NCBI RefSeq assembly: GCF_964340395.1
Contig: NC_135568.1
Coordinates: 2,452,501-2,516,500, forward strand
Origin: Glandiceps talaboti
Lineage: Eukaryota; Hemichordata; Enteropneusta; Spengelidae
Length of the DNA: 64,000 nucleotides
Direction of reading: 5' to 3'
Shown here: positions 37,301 to 50,400 of the stretch, piece by piece
Layout: every line of letters starts with the position of its first letter
How positions within the stretch are numbered: the first letter of the stretch is position 1
Translations under genes and position numbers: made by a program
Notes under the pieces: generated by a model
What the model was told of the DNA's origin: nothing
The model's input: only the letters and a program-made list of their open reading frames with translations
Database searches by the model: none

Positions 37301-40300
37301 ATTGGTAGCCCTGTTCTTATTTATACCTGTAAAAGTCCATATTATAATCCCTGTCTTTATCCTTGTTTAGGATGAGGATTGTACATCTAAAGTGTATTTA
37401 GATGAAAGATTATCAACACACAGACAATTCCATGGATATCAACTATACAGCACTAAAAGAAAAGTTTGCTTTTCAAAAGTGAGTAGTGTATTGTGTGTAA
37501 AATTTAACGCATCTTCACTTATAGGTAAAGAACACTTGACTGTAAACATAGTGGTTAAACTACAACATTGGCACTTCTTTGAAAAGACTAAATTGTGTAC
37601 AACTTATGAAAAGTTCTCAGGGTTACTCTATAACACTTGTACTAATAATGTTAATATTTATATTGTGCGCTTTACAATATTATCTCTAGCACAGACCTAT
37701 ACCAGCACAACAGTCTTTTATACTTCCTTAATCCCCCTGGAAGAATACAATTATGTACAAGTAATCTGCTCTTATTATCTACAGAATAATGACTAGGGCT
37801 TAGAATTTCTGACAGAAAGTCTATTTTCAAATGTCTAAAGATGTGTTTTATATAAATCATAATTCATAAAATTTTGCAAAGTCATTTTAATTTGCATGAT
37901 ACAGATTCCTTTCTTACTGTATCGCAAGGTACAATCGGCATATTTTACTTGACATTGCTATAACCAAGAATTAAAGGGACGATTGCACAAGTTGCTAAAA
38001 ATTTACTTCTAATGTAAGATACAGTTCTGGGTTTCCGGTAGTATTTTGATGTGTTTCATACTATCGTCTCAGTAAACAGGTTCATATAAGGTTGAACTCA
38101 ATGTATCACACCGATTGCAGTGGTTTTACCAGTATATTTTGCATCATGATTTACGTCATATGTGAATGTTTGTTTAGGGGTTTTTGACCTAAACAAACAA
38201 TGTTTGTTTGTTGAGCTTTGTGCGATCGTCCCTAAATGTACTTGAAATTGAAAAAGTATACACATAGTACATGTACACTTTTCATCTTTCTATTTTGTCA
38301 GATAGCAATTGCAGAGTGCAGCAGGGCATGAATATAGATGAAGAAACAGAATCCTGGTCCACGTTTGATCATGGCAATAGTAAGTATTAATTTATCATAT
38401 TTTTATTTCCTATTGGCTTTAAGTAATAAAATAAATCAAGAGAAGCATAGCAAAGAATCAGGAATCTAGACAAATAAAATAGAAATGTAGAGATGAACAA
38501 GTAAATAAACCAGCAAGCATTTGGTCAAATAAATGATAGGTGTGATTCTGTTTGAAACCTTTCAAAGATAATTTTTACTTATTTCTGATTTAAATGCTGT
38601 CATATTCATAAACTAAAGAAAACTTACAAATTCAGATTATCAGAACCACACCATTCATTTTTATTTGGCCTTGGCGTAGAAATCTAGTGAAATGTAGTTA
38701 AGTTGTAGAATGTGTCTCAGAAATCATCTCACTCACATAGATGAATACAGATGGCATGTTTATACATAGACTCTCTCACAGTCCTCGGAGCTTTGCTTTA
38801 CTAAAATTAACACTAAATATATTATTTTGTATGTACCGATACCATCTACATAACGTACTCCATCATCGTACTCGAATGACCTTGTACTGTGCGCCCTCAT
38901 CGACCACATAGAGATATCTGTTCGTTGACGTGTGACTGCGATGCTCCGTATTTTCGCGAAGCCCGAAAACATGGCGCATCGCAGTCACACGTCAACGAAT
39001 GGTTATCTCTATCATGGTCGATGAGGGCGCACAGTACAAGGATATTCAAGTATGGTTATATAGCTGGCATTGGTACATACAAAATAATTCGTTTAGCTTT
39101 AATTTTAGTAAAGCGAAGCTCTGAGGGCTGTGAGAGAGTCTAGTTTATACAGAGTCATGACAATTATTTGAATATTGAACTACTTCTGTTACTTTGTAAT
39201 ATGGCAACCTGTGTCAACCATAGGAAAATATAAGATTGCCAATTTCCTTGAAAACAAGACTGTGAACCCCAAATTCCTTTTAGTATTTTAGATGGACAGG
39301 AACAAACTTTCACATGGCAAAGTTTGATGAGATTTTAAGAACAATGAATTAAGTCCCTGAGGCGCATTCTACCTTAACAAATAGACATGATATCTGCTTA
39401 TATCCACAATAGCTGTATCTCTTTTCATTCCTAAGTCAATTCGAAACTTTAATCAAATTCTGTCTCAACAATAATGCTGTGATTGTTTATTTTTAATAGC
39501 CCTATATGTTTGAAAACAAACATTCAAATCCATATTAATATTTCAAAGTTTTGGGTGCAATCATACATTGTTTCTCTTCTCTTACGGAAATGGTCTATAG
39601 TATTCCTAAAAGATTATTCCTATAAGATCTTATAGTATTTTGGCCCCTTTCTTAAAGGAATACTTTACAATTCCTATAGGAATTAGGATAGTCTTAAAGG
39701 AATCTTTTAGGACAGTCCTATAGGAACGATCAGTCCTATAGGAATCCTATAGGAATATTATAGGTCTTATAGGAATCCTATAACAATATTATAGATCATT
39801 TCTGTAATTAGACAGGACATCACAGCTGATTTATTAATTTTGAGAGTACATCAACAGCACAGCAACTAGAGAATGGGTAAAAGCAACAGCTAATGTGGAC
39901 ATTGACATTGACCGTGTAGATTCTACATACATGTGAAATATCCATCTATTACGATAATGAAATTATGAAAAATGAACATACATGTATGTTAGATACATAA
40001 TGAAATTTGAGGGTGTAATATTATAATTTATTGCACAATCATACTGTTTACAACACTGAACCGGGTCAAAGGAATATGAGACAAGAGGGAACTTGTAATC
40101 CCGACTGAGCATGCTCAGATGCAAAGGACTATGGGACAATTGAAACCATTTTGTTATAGATATAATGGCTTGCGAACAATATTGTACACCTTGAATTGTA
40201 TTATTAAATCACCTATAGGTAAATGTAGCTGTACACATATGGTGCAATATATCCAATCAAATTGATGTTAGGGTGCCCTCAACGTGATTACAATTTCAAT

Positions 40301-43300
40301 TTGTTCTTGTCGTACTTCTTGATAAAATTGACCTCCACCTAACTTGTACAATTATTGGCATGGTAACAGTATGTTTATACATTGCAGACTTGAACATTTG
40401 TTGTGTCTTGGCTGCAGCAAGTAAGAAATGAATGAAATGAATGATTAATGAAAACATACATGGTAAAAATATCACAACAACAAAAGCCTTGTTTACATGT
40501 GACAAAAAATCAGGAAAATGATCAAATCTGATGGTTTGTTTGTAGCATTGTTTGTTTTATATATCTACATTTTCATTTTGATTGCTATCCCCTACATCTG
40601 ATCAATTGTGATTACTGGTAATGTCCAAATAAGACTGCTCCTTTTAACCAACCACAATGTGTCTTATTGCAGTGTTTAACTGTAAGGCAGGTCTTGATTT
40701 GCTATGTGTGTGCATTTGAACATAGCTATGGTCAGATGTAGGGGTGGGGGAACCATGACCAAAATGTCAAATTCAGTTTTACACAGACTTCAAAACCTAT
40801 CAGGTCCATACCTGGGATACTGAATTGAACTGGAAATACAAATACTGACACCAATAATGGTAGTAGTTACGATTCTAATCAGTTGTCCATGTGAAGAAGG
40901 CTTTTGTCATGCTTGTAAGTGTAAATGAATGATTTTTTAAAATAATGTTTGTAGGGACTGACTGCATGTTCCCCTGACCTTACCTGTTATTGCAGCACTG
41001 TTATTAGTGGCTGTTGGTAGAGTATCGTCTTTGCATGTACTATCAACACCTGAGTCACTGCTACAGTCTGTTGGTTGTTCCCCCGCTGTCACTTCATTCT
41101 CTGCACTCTCTGCATTGGCAGCCTCTGCAGCTGCTTTAGCTTCAAGATCTTTTGAAGAGAATCAAATTTACAAAGCGTCAAGCAGGTGGCAACACTCAAA
41201 CTAGTCGCCAGGGCTCTTCTTCCACTTGTGTAAATATCAGAAACAAAGTTTTGATATCATCACATTGAGGAGAGCAAGTTCCCTATTAAATGAATATTTT
41301 AAAGGAAAAGTCTATCCAGGTATATTTCTGCCTTCAATACATTTGTACTGATTACAACTATCAACTTATAGGTAAAGTTCAGTCAGACCTTATTTCTACC
41401 TCTAGTACACTTGTATTGATTACTACTATCAACTTAAAGGAAAAGTCCAGTCAAACTTATTTCTGCCTTCAATACATTTATACTGATTACTGCTATCAAC
41501 TTATAGGTAAAGTCCAGTCAGACTTCATTCTGCATTTTACTGCTATCAACTTATGATTTAGGTGATGAAATAGTATGTTTATAATTTACACCATTTGAAT
41601 CTTATAACACTATGTATGTTCATCATGGAAGCACTATGATATATACACAAGTTCTCTTCTTCTACTTGTGATTGAGAAACAGTTATAACCTTTTCTCACC
41701 TCTGGCAAATTTGGATCAATCTGTCAGAGGAATGACAAGTGATTTGTTCAAAACATGTCTGTTTCCCAATCAAAAGTGGAAGAAGATAACTTGTTTTGGG
41801 TATTTCCTTCAAGGATTTATGGGAAAACCACTGGTGATGATGACATCATATTTACCACAATCTGTCATGACACTCTTGCAAGGGTTTATGGGAAAACCAC
41901 TCATGATGATGACATCATATTTACCACAATCTCCTTCTCTTGACAAATACAAAGAGGATGGCATATTAACTCACCTTTCTTTGCTCTTTCCTTCCATAAA
42001 TGTTTATTAAGTTGCAACGGATCAGCCCACGACCTGGTTACATTAACTGGAGAATCTGCACTGCTTGAACTACCAATTCTCCTTGTTGCTAAGCTACCAC
42101 TACTCTTCATTTCACTATGCGACTCCCCTCCACTTTCACCAATGCTACTTGTTTCATCTATAGTCCTAGAACCAATTCCAGTGGGGATGATTTTAGTTAA
42201 CATATCACCCAGAACTTGAAAGCTGGGATCTACAATGAAATCTATGAAACCTGAAAATTGATAAATAGTGAAAAGATTAGGCATAGTTTGACTTTCATTT
42301 GAAAAATACATATATCAAACAATAATACACATCTCTGTGTTGCTATTATGGTCAAAAGGTCAAAGTTAATATATGACACAGATTTTTGAACACATCAGAT
42401 AATATGAAGCACTTTATAAGGTCCATTCTGATTGGTTGAAGGAAACAAAGGAAACAAGTACATCTGTTGGTTGTATTGTTAATGAGTGATAAATTATATG
42501 TATGTTTCCCAATCAGTGACAACCTTGTAGTAGCTTCACATTGCCCCCCCCCCCACCCCCACCCCCTCCCCAACTTGTAATCAAATTACTAGACTCTTAC
42601 TACATTATTTGAAATAATTATAAAACATTCTACCTATTTGAGATTCTGCAACCATTGTTGTATTTCTGTCACAAAGTGGTGAAAATGGTAAACCAAGTTC
42701 TTGTTCCTTATCTCCCTAGAAGAGTAAACAAAACATCAGAAAATTATAATCACAAAATATGTAGCCTTGAAGCAAGTACAGGTATACAGACCTGGACAGT
42801 CTTGCAATCACTCTTGCATTTACAAAAATCAAGCAAGTCGCAAGAAAAACACACTTGTGGAAATTATTTCTTGAAAATCAAAGTGCATATCTTTGCCATA
42901 TAAAAGCTAGACTAGTCCTTGGCAAACAAAAAACTTTGATGAAAACTTTGGTAATTTCCAACAATTATTATGTCCAATGATTTAGGAAAGAGAACTTTTC
43001 CTTTCCACAAGCGACAAAATATACACTCATCAATGCTACAAGACTTGATTAAAAATAAAATAAATTTTAAAGTAAAATACATTCTAACAACCCATCAACT
43101 TGGCCAAGATGTAAAAACAAAGTAACTTTCCATTTGTACATTGAGGGCGCTCACACCATACGATGCCAATTAATGAATATTCAACAGACACCAAAGGATT
43201 GTATTTCTTGTTCAGAGAACTTTCTTTCCACAAGTAAAAAAATAGTCAGATCTTAAGATCGATGAAACACAATTCACAATAATATTAATTTTTGTCAACC

Positions 43301-44705
43301 AATGAAGATGTGTGTACTTGAAGACGGATGTAAAAACAAAATAATTTTGTTGCTTGTAGTTTGAGGGTGCTCATACAAATGGACAATGAATTTTCAGCCG
43401 ACACCAATGTGTGTGTGCGGTTTTTTTTCAAGTAATAGTTGTGCTTTGTACATGTTGTCATGAGATTTTCGTCACAGGTTGAGTGCAGTATAAAATGTGT
43501 TTATTATAAATATGTCCTTAAAAATCTAAGTTTCACTGCTTACCTGCCGAAAGAATTCTTCCATCAAAAATTCTGTCCATTTGTAGTGTATGGGCCAGTC
43601 TTTGGCTGGGTGACTTATATCAGCACAGTGTAGAACTAATGACAGTGCTTTAGGTTTGTCTATGCTGAAATACAAATGTCAGTCAAGTGAGATAGCTGAA
43701 TTACTTATAGTCTCTGTTACCCAGACTCTCGCTGTTGGGGGCTCTGCCTACGAGACCACCCCAAACAAGAGTCTGAGTAAAAAAAAAAGACTAAGTTACT
43801 TATGACTCATTACACGTGTCATATCCAATGTTTTATACATACTTTTCTCCTAAGAGCTGTAACTAATTTGAATGCATGATTAGGTAGGGCAATTATCTTG
43901 TTTTTATCTGTAATGTTTAATTCTTTTGATTAAAGTCTATGTATGTATTATTTTGCTTTGTTTATTTGGTGTGTTTTTTTTTTACAAATGTTTATCATTT
44001 TTGTATGTTTCAAAGCAGACATTTCAGTTTCTCCCTGATACAAAAAGTCAAATTTACCCACCTTTACCCAACCTTTACCCTACGTGTGACCCACCTAACA
44101 ACCATCTCTGTCCAGGGGTAGTACGAGACGCAGTACCACTTTTGACTGTCTACAACCCCCAGGTGAGAGATCATCGGGGGTAAATTAAGTCAAAGGTGTC
44201 ACTTTCTCTCATACTCACATTTACACATCCTCTGCTAAAGATTTACCCCGGTGGAAAGACATGGTCAAATATGACTTTTCGTATAGTGACTAGTAATAAA
44301 ATATATTGTATTCTATTAATAGATATTATCAACTTGTTAAAGCTGCACTAGCTGTAACTGGTACATTTTATGAAACGGATTTGTTAGACGTAATGATTTA
44401 TTCATAATACTACACATGAAGTATTGTTGAATCACCTGTAGGAAAATATTTTTGTGTAACTGTACACATAGTATGGTGCAATAAAGCCAAAAAATTGATT
44501 ATTGGGTCCAAACCCAATGTGATCATTATCTTAACCTGTTACTGTATTACTTTTGTGGATAAAATCCACCTCCAATTACCATGTGCAACATTCATTTATT
44601 GGTATTTTAACAATTTTCAGTGGATATATTGTTGGTTGCCTGATCTACAAATGATACTTCAGTTACAGCTAGTGGAATGTTAAGACCCCCCCCCCCCCCC
44701 AAAAA

Positions 44706-44737
<32 letters not shown>

Positions 44738-47363
44738 GATGAATGAAGTTTGTTTATTAAGTATGTGTAACATTGTGCAATTATGCTTTATGTTATGAAG
44801 TTTTCAAAGACTTACTTTTCAGGTACACTAAGTAGGTTTTTCATTTGTTTGATTTGATGGAAGTGATAAGACATATCAGTAGCCAGCACCATATCAATCA
44901 CAAGAGATCTAAAATCCCTGAAAATTAAATCAAAAACATAAAACATGAAGTACTCAAATTTCAACCAATACACACATAATTTGATATATTGACAGAGCTT
45001 TCAACTGTAACATGTCAGTCTTGTTCACTAGAGGGCGCTGTTGTCACCACATACAAAATGTATGATGTACCAGTGATTACTTGCATCGGTGTGCATGCAA
45101 ACTGTTGGTATTTGCATTTGCATGGCAGTGTACTACTGAAAACATTAGTACTACATATGACTCCATGACATCATGTATCATTAATACAAAAAAAATGTTG
45201 AGGAAATCCCTACATATGCAATAAACTGATCTAACAATGCCAGACATTTGTAATGTTCTAGGAGGCATTAGACTCTCTCACCAATCCTCGGGAGCATCAC
45301 TATTAGCTGTTTTGTATGTACCAATATCTGCCGAATAATTGTACTAGAATATCCTTGTACTGTGGGCCTTCATCGACGACACAGGGCTAATCATTTGTTG
45401 ACATGTTACTGCATCTCAGACATCACAGTAACATGTCAACAAATGAGTACCCCTATGTAGTCCATGAGGACCCACAGTACAATTATGCAGTAGATATCGT
45501 TACATACAAAACAGCCCTTTTAACAATGCGATGCTTCAAGGACTGTGAGAGAGTCTAAGGAAGCGTGCGGCAACTTTAATATTATACTAGAATAGTGTAA
45601 TCAAGGTTTCATCCAAGTATTTTCACTTGAGTAAAAAGCTTTAAAACTCAGCTTGGCCATTTTAATTTGATCAAGAAAATGACTCCATACTAAAACAAGG
45701 ACAGCATGGATTCTATGGAACCTATGACTATACCCTGGACTATACTACACTAGAACTAATAATTCATAGTAAATTAATAGTAAATATTTGCAAACTCCTC
45801 AGTCTAATGGAAATAAACTATAGAAAGCCAATACCAGGCAATTTACATTAATCTCCTACTTCTAAAGTAAGCTAGCTAACACACACACTGTATAAAGTAA
45901 ATATTGGCACTTCTAAGCTATATTTTACAGCTCCATTAAGTGTATACTAAACATACACTAAATAATGATCATTCAATGTTTATCTTTCACATATCCTAAA
46001 TACATAATCTAGGCCTGCTACTCACCTGTATTCCTCTTGGGATAAATTGACCAGTATATTTTTATCTTCGTCTAACATCACTTTAAATGCACCACTAATG
46101 TGATGGTTTTCCAGAACTGCTCTGTCATTATATAGAAGTGCTATTTCTGACCTGTCCAATGCATACAGAAAATGGAGAAAGTGGAAATATTGGATTATTT
46201 TTTTCAACAACCACAGGGGGCAGAAGGCATTTATGTTCAGCAACCATATGCCACAGGAAACAGTCGGCGTATATGTTCAACAACCACAGGGGACAGGAGG
46301 CATATATGTGTTAATGGGAGCATTTGTGTTTGTTTGCATGACTGCTTTGTTCAATAAAGATGATATAAATTTTGTCTGATATCCTTGACAATTTTCTTCC
46401 TAATGCCTTGTCTTTCTCTCAAAATCCTCAGTACAGCTGTTACCACCAAGAAATCTAATTTTCATTATTTTATGATGTGCCTAGACAGTAATATTCTAGT
46501 TCAGGTACCTAGAATTGTATGAGCCATATATGTATATACAATGTTATGTGTTATCTTTGTGCTATGTTCAAATGAAATGCACAACACTTTAGCTTATATG
46601 GTAGCAATTTAAGACAGCCATGCATGCATAAAAACATACACAAACTGTCCTGTACCATATTTTACACTCAGCAATAGACAGAACTCATGTGAGGTGAACA
46701 AGGTGGCTATCCTAAACAAAACCATATTTCAACTGTCACAACATATCTCAGATCAGTGTCACAAAAAACATGTAAACTTAGGGTGTTTACACAACGCATC
46801 AGGTTCCCCCAGCTCAATCTAAAGAATTACCCTTATCTGGGCAACCACTGCCAATGTACTGAGTATCAGTAAACTTTTGTTTCTATAACACATGCATAAT
46901 CATAGGGATATAACAACCTACCTTGAATTGACATGAAAATTATTTGTTGTTCCTGTGTGTTCGTAGTCATGGATAAGTGCAGCAAGTAAGCAGGCAAAAA
47001 TTTCTAAATCTGTTAGCCAATGCTACAGGAAACAAAGAAAAAAAAAAAAATCATATTTGAAACATTAACAGCAATTACTATTATAGCATATTTGTGTTGC
47101 AGTAACTTAAGCTACTTAAAATGAAAATATTTCTTAATGGTCAATACAAGCATCATAATTACATTTCTTGTGTAGTTCATGTAAAGACTGTAGCACAACT
47201 GAACAAATTGTATTTGTCATGTAAAGTTTATTCATTTATCTAATAAATACACTATGCAATTCCATTTGAACATAATCCCCTCAAATACAAATATTCATCA
47301 TACATATATACATATGTTGGTCCATTTGTCTGGTTATCCCACCCCAGCCGTGTGCACGCACAC

Positions 47364-47410
<47 letters not shown>

Positions 47411-50400
47411 TGCACACACGCACACACACACACACACTGTGACACACACACACACACACACACATGCACACACACCTGCCCATCCATCCATATCCTAATC
47501 TATCTATCTATATCCATCCATCCATCCATCCATCCATACTAAGACAGTAAAATATACTTAGTTACTTTTAATAGAACGGTAAATTGGAAACGAATGTGAC
47601 ATTTTGATCCATCTACAACAGACCTTGATCATGCAAAGATATAAATACATAAGATTTTATTACCATGAGTCCTGTATGAACCATAACATGGTGTATCGTC
47701 TGAGTGACATCTGCAGCATGTACTAGATTATGATATGGATTCTTAAATTTACTGTAGCCAGCCTCCATCACGTCAAGTAATGCATTAAAACTTGTCACTG
47801 GAATCTGAATAAAAAGATCAAAGACAAATTAGATTAGATTAGATTAGATTAGATTAAACCAGATTAGATTAGATTGAGTCTCTGTATATGCAGACAAATT
47901 ACAGTATAGAAATACTCACAATAACATTGATTATGATGACATGTAACTTTTGTTCTTTAACTTAGTTGTTAGAGAATTCTTGGTGACCTTTTCCACTGTG
48001 GCATTTCACAGGAAAGGTTAAACTATTTTGAGGAGTTTAAAACCCCAGCCTTGAAAAATCCCAATATTACCATCATGTTGTTGTCTATCTACACTGTATG
48101 CCTAGGGCTAGGAAGAGAGACTTTTATCCTGTCTCAGGTAGATTTTACCTACGAACCATCCTTGATAAAACATGAGTAGGCAAAATATGACTGGAAAACT
48201 GCTAAATTGTACCTTAATATCACCAGTAACAAACACTGATATGGAACCTTGGTAAACGACTGATGAAGTCATGAGGTAGATTTTACCAACTTAATACCAC
48301 CCTTAACTCGTAAAGATTCCCAGTAAAACACCCAAGGAACTCAGGTAGATTTTACATACTTACTACTACCCTTAACTGGTAAAGATTCCCAGTAAAACAC
48401 CCAAGGAACTCAGGTAGATTTTACATACTTACTACTACCCTTAACTGGTAAAGATTCCCAGTAAAACACCCAAGGAACTCAGGTAGATTTTACATACTTA
48501 CTACTACCCTTAACTGGTAAAGATTCCCAGTAAAACACCCAAGGAACTCAGGTAGATTTTACATACTTACTACTACCCTTAACTGGTAAAGATTCCCAGT
48601 AAAACACCCAAGGAACTCAGGTAGATTTTACATACTTACTACTACCCTTAACTGGTAAAGATTCCCAGTAAAACACCCAAGGAACTCAGTTAGATTTTAA
48701 CTACATACATATATATACTTATTACCCTCAACAATAACACCATATATCTAAAAGTGTCGCAATGACATGATGAATGCATATTAGTCAAAATAATTTGTAA
48801 TCAAACCCATGATATAGACAGCCAAAAAATGTTATTTCCACAATATTGATAGATTTGCCTATAGGCAATGTAATTTGTAGCATTCAAACTAAAACATATA
48901 TTTATGTGTGGTCACGATTCTACAATAATGCATGCCTTATGTCACGAGTTTTGTATTTTTAAAAAAAAAAAATTTTTTCAACTCTGAATTGTTCATATTT
49001 CTTTTCAAGTTTTATAAACTTTGCTGACAAATCTATTTTATTAATGTCTAATATTTTTGTTCATTTATACACCTGACAATGATTGAGTATCACTGATTAA
49101 CAATGACAAGGGTTACACATATCATCTGTTTGTAGTGACAGGACCCCTTAGGTCTTGTTAATACATCTTTTATTGCTATTGACAAGGCCCTTTAGGTCAC
49201 TTGGATATTATCCCAAAGCTGAACAAACAAGGCTACTGAGGAATAATTTAATTTCGCTGTCAACTGTAGAATTGCTGCAAGGCTGGGTCCTGACTTTGAT
49301 ATACTGGTATAGTACTGTGTGGAATTTATAAAGACTAGTAGTATAGCACTTTGTTCATTTTAAACAGTGATGGAGAATTTCAGTGAAGGCACACTTCAGA
49401 TTAGGATTAGGGGGGGGGGGGAGGGGGAATAGCAATAACAAGTGTACAAATGATAGAAACAGACTGTTACTTGTTCATAAATCTGATTATATGAATTGTT
49501 CAAAGAGCCATTATTAATAATAAATACAACTTCCATTCTAGTTGTGTTGTAACAATCTACACTATGTAGCCTTCTCTATACTTTCATTCCGGTGTCACCA
49601 CAGCTTTTTTTTTTTGCAAACCTTTATAACCATGGCAAGTAGAGATGGGAAGTCTGCTACCTGTTTTACCGTCACTTAGGAAAAGAAAATTGGGGAACTT
49701 GTGTAGATATGTTGACCTTCAACATGTCTTAATAAATGAAACGCCAGTTGTACACTTCCAATTGTTATGACTGAGTCTAAAACGATGTTTTGCCTTCTCT
49801 ACACAACTATACAGACAGTTCACACACTAGGCCAGAGTTCCCTGACAGTTTTTTCAGTTCAAAGTTATTTTCTGACCTGGTTTTCTTGTAGTTGGATATG
49901 ACCTAAATGAAATAAATTAGTTCTGAGACAGGTGAGTCTGACCTGATACACATGGGATAGTTGTACATTGATGAATTCACTTAGTGTTTGATATTAAAGA
50001 ACGATGTTTGTGGTACACTAGGGGATTTGGTTTGATGTTAGAAGAGTGAGGAGACACACCAAGCTTACTATATTAGTGAACAACTACATGGATCCATAAT
50101 TCTATACATGTTATGAAACCAACAGAGACGAACAAGTTTACTGAACCAAATCAACCTTTCGTATTTCAGTTTAGACTTTCATTGGTTTAAAACTTATGTA
50201 GCTGAACTCTTAAGCTCTCTTTATCAGGAACACATAGATCAATATTTCGCAGACAAACTTTCTCTTTACAGTTTACACTTTCATTGATTTCAAACCCCAA
50301 ACAGCTTAACTATTAACCTATCTTTATCATGAACACATACTTCAATGAATAAAAATGCACATTATGCAATCATTTGAATCTTCGAGATAAAAAATACCAT

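Larger units (their letters stand above)
34385..40983 (-). other. 6.6-kb last intron of PDE1
   Basis: It has a GTAAGG donor and a TAG acceptor. It contains two SINE-like repeats, three MITE-like foldbacks, a TA microsatellite and two plus-strand exon candidates (37371-37478, 38302-38379) that would be transcribed against PDE1. Confidence 0.7.

Noticed and set aside
37479-37796. Continuation of the plus-strand frame beyond the candidate exon
   Set aside because: It follows a good donor and runs into a SINE-like repeat. It has intron-like composition.
41007-41204. Plus-strand Ala/Ser-rich frame
   Set aside because: It is the reverse strand of PDE1 exon k.
47252-47491. Frames of repeated CVCV and TDRQ
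   Set aside because: Translation of CA and GACA microsatellites.
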